From a bacterium (GTDB taxonomy: Bacteria > Desulfobacterota > Binatia > DP-6): 64,000 nt of DNA. Position 1 is the first letter of the stretch; every line of letters begins with the position of its first letter. The notes beneath the pieces were generated by a model. It worked only from the letters and a program-made list of their open reading frames with translations, made no database searches and was not told the origin of the DNA. The stretch spans positions 1,457,237 through 1,521,236 of the forward strand of contig JAHCID010000001.1 of assembly GCA_026129405.1 (NCBI GenBank), read 5' to 3'. The translations under genes and the position numbers were made by a program. This document shows, one piece after another, positions 8,910 through 17,154 of the stretch.

Positions 8910-10067
8910 ATGGACCTCTCGTACACGCCGGAGGAGGAGCGTTTCCGCACCGAGCTGCGCGCGTGGCTCGAGCGGAATCCGCCGCCGGGCGAGCCGGACG
9001 AGCTGTCCGCCTGGGTGGCCACCGGCAAGGCCTGGCAGCGCAGGCTCTGGGAAGCCGGCTGGTGCGGCATCGCGTGGCCCGCGGCCTACGGCGGCCGCGG
9101 GGCTTCGCTCGTCCAGCAGATCGTCTTCATGGAGGAGATGGCGCGCGCGAAGGCGCCGCAGCTGATCAACCTCGCGGGTCTGACGATGGGCGGTCCGGTG
9201 CTGATCGCGCACGGCACCGAGGTGCAGAAGCAGCGTCACCTGCCGCGGATCCTCGCGGCGGACGAGATCTGGTGCCAGGGCTTCTCGGAGCCCAACGCCG
9301 GCTCCGACCTCGCTGCGCTGCGCACGCAGGCGGTCGTCGACGGCGACCACTTCGTCGTCACCGGCCAGAAGGTGTGGACGAGCTTCGCGCGCTACGCCGA
9401 CTGGTGCATGGCGCTCGTGCGCACGGACCCGCAGGCGCCGAAGCACGAGGGCATCACCTTCCTCCTGATCGACATGCACGGCCCCGGCGTCACGGTACGC
9501 CCGCTGCGCCAGATCGACGGCGACGAGGGCTTCAACGAGCTGTTCTTCGACGAGGTGCGGGTGCCGCGCGCGAACGTCGTCGGCGCCGTGAACCAGGGCT
9601 GGGACATCGCCATCACCTGCCTCATGCACGAGCGGCAGACGTTGACGTTCCAGCGCCAGCTCCAGTCCCGCGTCGCGCTCGACGACATGCTGGCGTCGGC
9701 GCGCGCGCGCGGCGCCACGGCCGATCCGCTCGCGCGCCAGGCGCTCGCCCAGTCGGTGATCGAGTCGCGCGCGATGCAGTACACGGCCTACCGCAACCTG
9801 ACGGCGGCGCTGCGCGGCGGCGTCCCGGGTCCGGAGGGGTCGATCGAGAAGCTGTGCTGGAGCGAGATGTACCAGCGCCAGCTGGACACCGCGCTGGCGC
9901 TGATCGGCCCCCATGCGCAGCTCATGGAGGGGTCGCCGCACGCGGTCGACGACGGGCGCTGGCCGCACCTCTTCCTCTACTCGCGCGGCCGGACCATCGC
10001 GGCGGGGACGTCGGAGGTGCAGCGGAGCATCATCGCCGAGCGGGTCCTGAAGCTGCCGCGGGGATAG
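8910..10067 (+). CDS. acyl-CoA dehydrogenase
   Basis: 385 residues, the usual length. It starts two bases after the upstream stop. The N-terminal helical domain is followed by the substrate/FAD signature CQGFSEPNAGSDLAALRT and the beta domain VVTGQKVWTSFARYADW. The C-terminal helical domain ends AAGTSEVQRSIIAERVLKLPR, the FAD-binding ACAD signature. It oxidises an acyl-CoA thioester to the 2-enoyl form, passing electrons to ETF. Similar enzymes act in fatty acid, steroid side-chain or branched-chain degradation; specificity is not visible. Confidence 0.92.
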   Translation: MDLSYTPEEERFRTELRAWLERNPPPGEPDELSAWVATGKAWQRRLWEAGWCGIAWPAAYGGRGASLVQQIVFMEEMARAKAPQLINLAGLTMGGPVLIAHGTEVQKQRHLPRILAADEIWCQGFSEPNAGSDLAALRTQAVVDGDHFVVTGQKVWTSFARYADWCMALVRTDPQAPKHEGITFLLIDMHGPGVTVRPLRQIDGDEGFNELFFDEVRVPRANVVGAVNQGWDIAITCLMHERQTLTFQRQLQSRVALDDMLASARARGATADPLARQALAQSVIESRAMQYTAYRNLTAALRGGVPGPEGSIEKLCWSEMYQRQLDTALALIGPHAQLMEGSPHAVDDGRWPHLFLYSRGRTIAAGTSEVQRSIIAERVLKLPRG

Positions 10068-10125
10068 GGCGGCCGCCCGCCACCCCGCGGCTCAAGGTCC
10101 CCGGCGGTCGCGCCGATAGCGAGGC

Positions 10126-10623
10126 GTGCTGCTGCGCCTCCCGCCGGCCCTCCTGCTCGCCGCGCTCCTCCTCTACGCCGCGTCCGCCCACGCGCAGTCC
10201 GGCATCGACGTCGAGGTGCCCGTACGGCTCCGCCACGCGCGCGTGGTCTTCAACACCGACCAGCGTCTCGAGAACGCGGCCGGCAAGCCGACGGTGTTCG
10301 TGTGGCTCGACGAGATGCTGCTCCACTTCGAGCAGTGGCGGACGCGCCGCAAGCTCATCGTCATCGTCCACGGCCCGGCCGGCGACTGGGGGCTCGGCGA
10401 CGCGGCCTGGAATCGCGTCCACGGCGTCACGACCGGGAACCCGCACGCCGCCCAGATCGCCTATCTGCAGTCGAAGAACGTGCGCTTCGAGATCTGCGCC
10501 TACACCATGCAGCTGAACGGCTGGACGAACGCCGACCTGCTGCCGGACGTGAGGCCCACGACCGGCGCGATCGCGCGCCTCATCCAGCTCCAGCAGCGCG
10601 GCTGGACCATACTGCAGCCGTAG
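10126..10623 (+). CDS. exported DsrE/DsrF-like protein
   Basis: 165 residues from a GTG start. A signal peptide ends SAHAQS. The remainder follows the DsrE-like fold: VVFNTDQ..., LIVIVHGPAGDWGL, a helix with VAYLQSKNVRFEICAYTMQL-like sequence, and NADLLPDVRPTTGAIARLIQLQQRGW. The cysteine in RFEICAYTM is where exported DsrE-like proteins often carry theirs. Family members are implicated in sulfur relay. Its role here is unknown. It stands alone between ACAD and a broken reductase. Confidence 0.7.
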   Translation: MLLRLPPALLLAALLLYAASAHAQSGIDVEVPVRLRHARVVFNTDQRLENAAGKPTVFVWLDEMLLHFEQWRTRRKLIVIVHGPAGDWGLGDAAWNRVHGVTTGNPHAAQIAYLQSKNVRFEICAYTMQLNGWTNADLLPDVRPTTGAIARLIQLQQRGWTILQP

Positions 10624-10710
10624 CGCGCGGCCGGGATCCGGCGGGGACGTTCGCAGGCGCCCGTGTGCAGGGGGACTTGCCCCATCCCGGGTGCCGGCTA
10701 CGGATGGAGC

Positions 10711-11568
10711 ATGCGTCGGCGCGCCTTCATCGCCGCCACCATGGGCGGCGCCGTCGCCACGCTGCTGGCGTCGCGCGCGCGCGGCGCCGCCCCGAGCGAC
10801 GCCGCCCGGCGATCCCGGCGAGCGCCGCGGCGACATGCTCTATCGTCCGCTCGGCTCGACCGGCGTGCGCGTCTCGGCGATCGGCCTCGGCGGCTTCCAC
10901 ATCGGCAAGATGCCGGATGGCGAGGCGAGCGTGCGCCTCGTGCGCGCGGCCATCGACCGTGGCATCACCTTCCTCGACAATTGCTGGGACTACAACGACG
11001 GCGCGAGCGAGGAGCGGATGGGAAGGCGCTGCGCGACGGCTACCGCGACAGGGTCTTTCTCATGACCAAGTTCGACGGCCGCACACGGGCCGCGGCCGCG
11101 AAGCAGATCGACGAATCGCTGCGCCGGCTCGGCACCGATCACGTCGACCTGTTCCAGGTGCACGAGGTGATCCGTCTCGAGGACCCCGATCGCGTCTTCG
11201 CCGACGACGCCCACTTCCGCAGCTTCGAGCGCGAGGTGGTGCCGCGCCTCGTGCGCGAGCGTCTCGGGGTCCTCGGCATGAAGTCGATGGGCGACAAGCT
11301 CATTCTCGAGAGCGGGACGGTCACGCCGATCGAGTGCCTGCACTACGCGCTCGCCCTGCCGACCTCCACGGTCGTCACCGGGATCGACAGCCCCGCGATC
11401 CTCGAGCAGGCCTGCGAGGCCGTGCGTACGTTCGAGCCGCTGGACGAGGCGCAGGTGCGCGCGCTGCTCGCGAAGACGGCCACGGCGGCGGCCGACGGAC
11501 GCTGGGAGCGCTTCAAGACGAGCGACCGGTTCGACGGGACGGCGCGCCATCCCGAGTGGCTGGGCTGA
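10711..11568 (+). pseudogene. broken Tat-exported aldo/keto reductase
   Basis: The N-terminus (10711, MRRRAFIAATMGGAVATLL) is a twin-arginine-type signal in frame 1. The reductase start region (LYRPLGSTGVRVSAIGLGG ... FLDNCWDYNDGASEERMG) is in frame 2 from about 10835 to 11028. The rest (ALRDGYRDRVFLMTKFDGRT ... HVDLFQVHEVIRLEDPDRVF) returns to frame 1. One missing base near 11028 would restore the second join. In addition DPDRVFA runs directly into DAHFRSFERE near 11200. In intact relatives these are separated by roughly 55-60 residues containing barrel strands, so part of the catalytic barrel is deleted. Non-functional as a reductase. Confidence 0.8.
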
Positions 11569-11694
11569 GCCGCCACGGCAGCAGCCCGTCCACTGCACCC
11601 GCCCCCCGCCTCCCGCAGCCTGCCGGCTGCGCCCCTCGCCCGAGATCCCCGTTTACGGGCGCCTCCCGCCTCGCGTACACCTGGCACGCGCGCT

Positions 11695-11710
11695 TGGCAC
11701 GGTCGTTGCC
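11695..11710 (+). promoter_or_regulatory. consensus sigma-54 (-24/-12) promoter
   Basis: TGGCACGGTCGTTGC matches the RpoN consensus TGGCAC-N5-TTGC exactly. It precedes an operon encoding a sigma-54 activator and a PspA-like protein. A second TGGCACG lies 14 bases upstream (11681-11687) without a proper -12. Caveat: the expected start at about 11721 falls after the AGGAG at 11713-11717, leaving only ~8 bases before the ATG at 11729. Confidence 0.6.
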
Positions 11711-11728
11711 TCAGGAGACGGAAACCCC

Positions 11729-12961
11729 ATGATCGCCCTCGGGCTCATCGTCGCGATCGCCTTGCTGGTCTACGTGAAGCGTCAGGCCCGGCTGCGGCTC
11801 GGGGGGCTCGAAGAGGGGAGCTGGGACGACGTGAAGACGCACATGCGGGCGAAGTGGGCCAAGGTGAATCGGCACTGGGCCGAGGAGGCCGAGCGCCACG
11901 GCCAGCGGCATGCCGAGTGGCATCGGCGCTGGGCGCAGCAGGCTGAGCGCAAGCACGAGCGGGATCGGCGGCGCGGGGCGCGACAGGCGCAGAAGTGCGG
12001 CACGCAGAAGCCCGCCGCCACCGAGGCCGAGGCGCTGCGCCGCGCGCGCCGGCGGGCCGGGGCCGAGGCGGGGTTCTACGCCCACTTCACCGTCTACCTC
12101 GGCGTCGTCGCGCTGCTCGCCGCCGTCAACCTGATGACCACCCGCTACCCGTGGTTCCTGTGGCCGGCGATGGCCTGGGGGTTCGGCATCTTCTCGCACT
12201 GGATGGGCGTGTTCGGCTCGAAGAAGCTGCGCGAGCGCTACTTCGACCCGGCCGTCGAGCGTGAGCTCGCGCGCGAGAAGGTGTTCATGGAGTCCGAGAA
12301 GCAGCAGCGGCTTGACGAGCTGTCGTCGACGATCGCGCACGAGATCCGCAATCCGATCGCCGCCGCGAAGAGCCTCGTGCAGCAGATGGGCGAGGATCCG
12401 CAGTCGGTCGAGAACGTCGAGTACGCGAAGGTCGCGCTCGGGGAGCTCGACCGCGTCGAGCGCCGCATCGCCCACCTCCTCAAGTACGCCAAGGAGGAGG
12501 ACTACGCGATGGCGCCGGTGAACGTCGCCACCGTCGTCGACGCCGCGCTGACGCAGATGCGCGCGCGGCTCGACGCCGCGAGGATCGCCGCCGTGCGCAA
12601 CTACATCACCGGACCGACGGTCGTCGCCGACGCCGAGAAGCTCCAGCAGGTCTTCACCAACGTGCTCGCGAACGCGATCGACGCCTTCGACGGCGTCGCC
12701 GAGAGCCGCCGCATCGAGTGCTTCGTCGAGAACGGCGGCCGCCAGGCCACCGTCCGCATCCGCGACAACGGTGCCGGCATGTCGCCCGAGGTCACGGGCC
12801 GCATCTTCACGCCGTTCTTCACCACCAAGGAGCAGGGGACCGGGCTCGGGCTCGCGATCTCGCGCAAGATCGTCGAAGCGCACGCCGGGACGATGGACGT
12901 CGCCAGCGAGGTCGGCCGCGGCACCGAGTTCGCGATCACCCTGCCGCTGCCCGCCAAGTAG
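11729..12961 (+). CDS. membrane-associated sensor histidine kinase with 2TM domain
   Basis: 410 residues; ATG preceded by AGGAG. A first membrane segment (residues 2-16) is followed by an unusual Arg/His/Trp/Gln-rich segment (about 35-90). Then a 2TM-type domain occupies ~115-165 (FYAHFTVYLGVVALLAAVN and FLWPAMAWGFGIFSHW). The dimerisation box STIAHEIRNP places the phospho-acceptor at His204. The N box is NVLANAID (~311-318), followed by DNGAGM and GTGLGLAIS. It autophosphorylates and should phosphorylate the regulator encoded 15 bases downstream. No classical periplasmic sensor domain exists, so the signal is probably felt within the membrane. Confidence 0.9.
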   Translation: MIALGLIVAIALLVYVKRQARLRLGGLEEGSWDDVKTHMRAKWAKVNRHWAEEAERHGQRHAEWHRRWAQQAERKHERDRRRGARQAQKCGTQKPAATEAEALRRARRRAGAEAGFYAHFTVYLGVVALLAAVNLMTTRYPWFLWPAMAWGFGIFSHWMGVFGSKKLRERYFDPAVERELAREKVFMESEKQQRLDELSSTIAHEIRNPIAAAKSLVQQMGEDPQSVENVEYAKVALGELDRVERRIAHLLKYAKEEDYAMAPVNVATVVDAALTQMRARLDAARIAAVRNYITGPTVVADAEKLQQVFTNVLANAIDAFDGVAESRRIECFVENGGRQATVRIRDNGAGMSPEVTGRIFTPFFTTKEQGTGLGLAISRKIVEAHAGTMDVASEVGRGTEFAITLPLPAK

Positions 12962-12976
12962 CCGGAGACGAGACGC

Positions 12977-14389
12977 ATGCCCGGACGCATCCTCATCGTG
13001 GACGACGAGAAGGCGATGCTGCTCGCCCTCCGCGGCCTCCTCACCAAGGAGGGCTTCGAGATCGAGACGGCGTCGAGCGGCGAAGAGGCGATCCCGAAGA
13101 TCGACTCCGGCAGCTTCCACCTGGTCGTCACCGACCTCTCCATGAAGGGGATCAGCGGCATGGACGTGCTGGAGCACGCCCGTCGCGTCGACCCCGACCT
13201 CGCGGTGGTCATGATCACGGCGCACGGCTCCGAGACCGCCGCCGTGCAGGCGATGAAGCTGGGCGCGGCCGACTACCTGCCGAAGCCCTTCGACAACGAC
13301 GAGCTGCGGGTCGTCGTGCGCCGCGTCCTCGAGGGCGCGATGCTGCGCCGCGACCATCGCCGGCTGCTCGAGCAGGTGCACGGCGCCTACGGCTTCGAGC
13401 GCATCATCGGCACCAGCCCGGCCATGCGCCGCGTGTTCGAGACCATCGACAAGGTGGCCGACACCGACGTCACCGTCCTGATCCGCGGCGAGAGCGGCAC
13501 GGGCAAGGAGCTGGTCGCGAACGCGCTCCACTACCGCAGCCCGCGGCGGAGCCGGCCGTTCGTCAAGATGAACTGCGCCGCGCTGTCGCGCGAGCTGGTC
13601 GAGAGCGAGCTGTTCGGCCACGAGAAGGGCGCCTTCACCGGTGCCAGCGCACGGCGCGAAGGCAAGTTCGAGGCCGCCGACGGCGGCACGCTCTTCCTCG
13701 ACGAGTGCGGCGACATGCCGCAGGAGACCCAGGCGAAGCTGCTGCGCGCGCTGCAGGAGAAGGAGTTCGAGCGCGTCGGCGGCAACCATCCCATCCGCGT
13801 CGACGTGCGCGTGCTCGCCGCCACCAACCAGGACCTCGAGACGGCGGTGCAGGAGGGCCGCTTCCGCGAGGACCTCTACTACCGCCTGAAGGTCATCGAG
13901 CTGGTGATCCCGCCGCTGTCGGAGCGTCGCGAGGATATCCCGCTGCTGATCGACCACGTCCTGCGCGACGCCGCCGAGCGCTTCGGGCGGGCGCGCAAGC
14001 CGCTCACCGCCGAGGCGCTGCGCGCAGCCGTGGGCCGAACCTGGCGCGGCAACGTGCGCGAGCTGAAGTCGGCCATCGAGCAGGCGCTGCTGCTCGCGCC
14101 CGGCGACGAGATCGAGCCCTCGGATCTGCCCGGCGCGGGCGACGCCGGCGTCCCGGACGGCGCCGAGCCGGCACTCGCCGCAGCCGACGGCTTGCCGTTC
14201 CGCGAGGCGAAGGAGCGCGTCGTCGAGGCCTTCGAGCGCGACTTCCTGCTGCGTGCGCTCAGGCGCCACGCCGGCAACATCACCAAGGCCGCCGAAGAGG
14301 TCGGCATGTACCGCCAGAGCTTCCAGCAGAAGATGCGCGAGCTGGGCCTCACCGTCGAGGACGCGACGCGCGACGGAGGTTTGCGATGA
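12977..14389 (+). CDS. NtrC-family sigma-54 response regulator
   Basis: 470 residues. The receiver domain (1-120) has acidic residues at IVDDE and the phospho-acceptor Asp53 (VVTDLSMKG), plus Lys in LPKPFD. The AAA+ domain has Walker A GESGTGKE (171-178), the sigma-54 contact loop GAFTGA (218-223) and FLDECGDM as Walker B. The C-terminal Fis-type helix-turn-helix reads NITKAAEEVGMYRQSFQQK. It should activate RpoN-dependent promoters when phosphorylated by the adjacent kinase. Its stop overlaps the next ATG (ATGA), coupling it to the PspA-like gene. Confidence 0.95.
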   Translation: MPGRILIVDDEKAMLLALRGLLTKEGFEIETASSGEEAIPKIDSGSFHLVVTDLSMKGISGMDVLEHARRVDPDLAVVMITAHGSETAAVQAMKLGAADYLPKPFDNDELRVVVRRVLEGAMLRRDHRRLLEQVHGAYGFERIIGTSPAMRRVFETIDKVADTDVTVLIRGESGTGKELVANALHYRSPRRSRPFVKMNCAALSRELVESELFGHEKGAFTGASARREGKFEAADGGTLFLDECGDMPQETQAKLLRALQEKEFERVGGNHPIRVDVRVLAATNQDLETAVQEGRFREDLYYRLKVIELVIPPLSERREDIPLLIDHVLRDAAERFGRARKPLTAEALRAAVGRTWRGNVRELKSAIEQALLLAPGDEIEPSDLPGAGDAGVPDGAEPALAAADGLPFREAKERVVEAFERDFLLRALRRHAGNITKAAEEVGMYRQSFQQKMRELGLTVEDATRDGGLR

Positions 14390-15090
14390 CCATCGTCTCC
14401 CGCATCCGCAATCTCGCCCGCGGGCTGGCCACGCGCTGGATCGGCGCCCGCGAGCGCCGCCATCCCGCCGCCGTCTACGAGGCGGCGATCCAGGAGCGCC
14501 TCGTGCGCTACGGCAAGCTGCGCGAGGCCGCCGCCGGCGTCCTCTACCTGCGCCAGAAGCTCGAGCGCGAGCTGGCGCGTCGCGCGAGCGAGCTCGCCCA
14601 GATCCGCCGCCATCTCGAGCTGGCGGTGGCCCAGGACGACGACGACGTCGCGCTGGCGCTCATCGCCCGCCGCGACGCGCTGACCGACGAGGTCGCACAC
14701 GCCGAGAACGAGCTGCGCGCGCTGACCGCCGAGGCGGAGGCCGCGAAGCAGAACCTCATGACCTTCCAGGACGAGATCGTCCGCCTGCGCGACGAGAGCG
14801 TGCGCATGCTCGCCCGCCTCGCGAACGCGAAGGCCCGCCTGCGCTTCCACGAGACGCTGCGCGGCCTCGCGCCCGAGGCCGACATCCAGGCGCTCGAGTC
14901 GGTGCGCGACCACGTGCAGCGCCTCGCCGCCGAGGTCGAGCTGGTGCGCGAGGGCGCCGACCCGGCGCTCGAGCGGCGGCTGCGCGGCATCCGCGACGCC
15001 GAGGCCCAGGCCGCGGCACGGGCCCAGCTCGGCGAGCTGAAGCGCGCGCGGCGCGAGATGCTGGACGGGGCGGCGGTGCCGGTGGGGTGA
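14386..15090 (+). CDS. pspA: PspA/IM30-family protein
   Basis: 234 residues, almost entirely heptad-like coiled coil (YLRQKLERELARRASELAQI, then ALTAEAEAAKQNLMTFQDEI). It has a short amphipathic N-terminal helix (IVSRIRNLARGLATRW), the layout of PspA/Vipp1 proteins, which bind stressed inner membranes and remodel or seal them. Length is close to E. coli PspA (222). In E. coli, pspA is sigma-54 dependent under PspF. Here it is the last gene of an operon with a sigma-54 response regulator, which supports the assignment. No pspB/pspC neighbours were seen. Confidence 0.8.
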   Translation: MTIVSRIRNLARGLATRWIGARERRHPAAVYEAAIQERLVRYGKLREAAAGVLYLRQKLERELARRASELAQIRRHLELAVAQDDDDVALALIARRDALTDEVAHAENELRALTAEAEAAKQNLMTFQDEIVRLRDESVRMLARLANAKARLRFHETLRGLAPEADIQALESVRDHVQRLAAEVELVREGADPALERRLRGIRDAEAQAAARAQLGELKRARREMLDGAAVPVG

Positions 15091-15112
15091 CGGCTCGCCA
15101 GGCCGTTACCCC
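15084..15112. terminator. shared hairpin between convergent pspA and DUF3999 genes
   Basis: GGGGTGACGGC (15084-15094) pairs with GCCGTTACCCC (15102-15112) through 11 positions with one G-U, around a 7-base loop. It straddles the pspA stop and lies inside the end of the converging gene. It could terminate both directions. Confidence 0.5.
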
Positions 15113-17154
15113 GGACGGCGCGCCGCGCGGAAGGTGAGGAGTCCCAGCACCCCCACCGCGAGCAGCAGCACCGCCCACACCGCGCCCTGCTCGAGCCAGC
15201 GTCGCGGGCGGCCGCTGCCGGTGAGCCGCGCCGCCTCGCTGAAGTCCGGGTTGGCCTCGGCCGGGCCTGCGGACGCGTCGGTGGCGGGGACGGCGAGCAC
15301 GACGTCGCGGGCGCGGGCGACGTCGTAGCGCGGCGCGGTCGCGTCGGGGTCGCCGAGGAGCAGCGTGTACGTGCCGGCCGGCGCGGCGACGAACAGGGCC
15401 GGCACGGTGACGAGTGCCGACGCCCCGAGGAGCGCCAGCGGCGCCTCGTCGCCGTCGTCGACCTCCAGCTCGAGCGCGTCGGCGCGAGCGGCGGGCAGGC
15501 GGACGACGAGCGGCTCGGGACGGCGGGCGTCGCGCACGAGCGGCCCGGTGACCAGCACGCGCTCGCGGCCGTCGGGGTCGCGTACGAGGATGCGGGCCGC
15601 CCGGTCGAAGAACGGCGTGTCGACGTCGAGGCGCAGCTCGCTCGCGGCGAGCGGCGTCGCGGGCGGCGTGAGGCGCCAGCGGGTGCGGCGCTCGCGCGTC
15701 ACCGGCGTGCCGACGGCGAGCGGCAGCCACTGCGTCGCCGCGGCCGGCTCGAGCAGATACGGCCACTGGCGGCGCTCGGCGTCGACGACGCGCACGTCGG
15801 CGAGGTCGGGACGCAGGCGGGCGGCGTCCTCGGGGGCGAGGCGGACGCGCACCAGGCCCTCGCGCGCCGCCGGGATCGGCAGCGGCCGGCGCCATGCGAA
15901 CGTGCGCGCGTCGACGACGGTGCCGGGCCGCATCGCGAACGCGAGCGCGGGCGCATCGTCGAAGGCGGGATTCGCGCGCACCGGGCCGAGTCGCGCGGTG
16001 CCCAGCTCGGCGGGATCGTAGAGCCGGCCGGCGACGCGCGCGGCGTCGCCCGCGGCAGGCAGGTCGTGCAGCAGCGCGGCCAGGTCGTACTCCGGCGCCG
16101 CGGCGCGGCCGCCGCCGAAGCGCAGCACGCCGGCGGGGGCGTCGCCGTTCGGTGCCAGCAGGAGCAGCAGCGCGGGCTGCGGAAAGAGGGCCTGGAGGCG
16201 CAGGTTCGCGAGCGGCGGGCTGTCGCCGTCGGCGATCTCGAGGCGCAGGCGCGTGCCGCGGGCGGCGTCGAGCTCGACGTCGGGCTGCACGAGGGGCGTC
16301 TTCGTGCCGACGCGGAGCACGCGGCCCGAGCCCAGCCGCACGTCGGGGCTGCCCGGGCGCACGTCCCATACCGTCACGCGCCGGTCGAACGACGGCGTGT
16401 CGGTCTCGATGCGCAGCCGCTCGGGCACGAGACCGACGGGGCGGTCGATCTCGAGCACGGTCGTGCCGGGCTTCGCCGTCCCCGGCTGCGGCGCCAGCGG
16501 GACGCTGGTCAGCGTGCCGCCGGGGCCGAGCGTGCGCCGCGCCTCCAGTGTGAAGGCGGGCTCGAGGAAGTCGGCCTCGTCGCCGCGGACGACCACCGTC
16601 AGCACGCCGCGGACGCCTGCCGGCAGCGGCACGCGCGTGTGCTCGGCGCCGTCGATACGCACGAGCGGCGCATCCTCGACGAGCAGTCGCGGGCGCCCGT
16701 CCTCGCCGGCGCCGGACACCGTGATCCGGCGGGCGAACCCGGTCCGCGGCGTCGTCACGACCAGCTCCCAGGCGGCGTCGGTCGGGGCGTCGGCCGGCAC
16801 CGCGAGGCCGTACTCCTCGCGGGCGCGCTGCGGCTCGTTGGCGCGGGTCTCGTGCCAGCGGCGGACGTCGGTCACGCGCGGCGTGACGGTGAGCGTCTCC
16901 GCCATCCCGACGCCCGGGGCGCGGCCGCGATCGACGAGGTAGGGCGTCTCCTGGCCGTCGCGGTCGAAGAGGCGCACGTCGGACAGATCGGGACGGCAGG
17001 CGGCGAGCACTGCGGGCGGCAGCGGCAGGCGCGCGAGCCGCGCGTCGCCGACGTAGACGTCGGCCTCCTCGGGGAACAGGCGCACGAGCGCGCTCGGGTC
17101 GCCGGCGCGTGCCACGCTCGCGAGCAGGAGCAGCAGCGGGACGGCGCGCGTCAT
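15106..17154 (-). CDS. DUF3999-family protein
   Basis: 682 residues. A signal peptide (MTRAVPLLLLLASVARAG) leads into a long periplasmic region. That region consists of two repeated beta-rich modules with xLRPDLADVRVVDAERRQWPYL-type and DTPFFDRAARILVRD-type segments. A single C-terminal membrane helix (LLLAVGVLGLLTF) precedes RAARRPG. This is the layout of DUF3999 proteins, usually encoded next to DUF2339 membrane proteins as here. The ATG overlaps the upstream TGA (ATGA), so the two are translationally coupled. Function of the family is unknown. Confidence 0.85.
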   Translation of the reverse strand: MTRAVPLLLLLASVARAGDPSALVRLFPEEADVYVGDARLARLPLPPAVLAACRPDLSDVRLFDRDGQETPYLVDRGRAPGVGMAETLTVTPRVTDVRRWHETRANEPQRAREEYGLAVPADAPTDAAWELVVTTPRTGFARRITVSGAGEDGRPRLLVEDAPLVRIDGAEHTRVPLPAGVRGVLTVVVRGDEADFLEPAFTLEARRTLGPGGTLTSVPLAPQPGTAKPGTTVLEIDRPVGLVPERLRIETDTPSFDRRVTVWDVRPGSPDVRLGSGRVLRVGTKTPLVQPDVELDAARGTRLRLEIADGDSPPLANLRLQALFPQPALLLLLAPNGDAPAGVLRFGGGRAAAPEYDLAALLHDLPAAGDAARVAGRLYDPAELGTARLGPVRANPAFDDAPALAFAMRPGTVVDARTFAWRRPLPIPAAREGLVRVRLAPEDAARLRPDLADVRVVDAERRQWPYLLEPAAATQWLPLAVGTPVTRERRTRWRLTPPATPLAASELRLDVDTPFFDRAARILVRDPDGRERVLVTGPLVRDARRPEPLVVRLPAARADALELEVDDGDEAPLALLGASALVTVPALFVAAPAGTYTLLLGDPDATAPRYDVARARDVVLAVPATDASAGPAEANPDFSEAARLTGSGRPRRWLEQGAVWAVLLLAVGVLGLLTFRAARRPG

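Noticed and set aside
10067-10078. GGGCGGCCGCCC palindrome overlapping the ACAD stop
   Set aside because: Too short a stem when a loop is allowed; likely chance.
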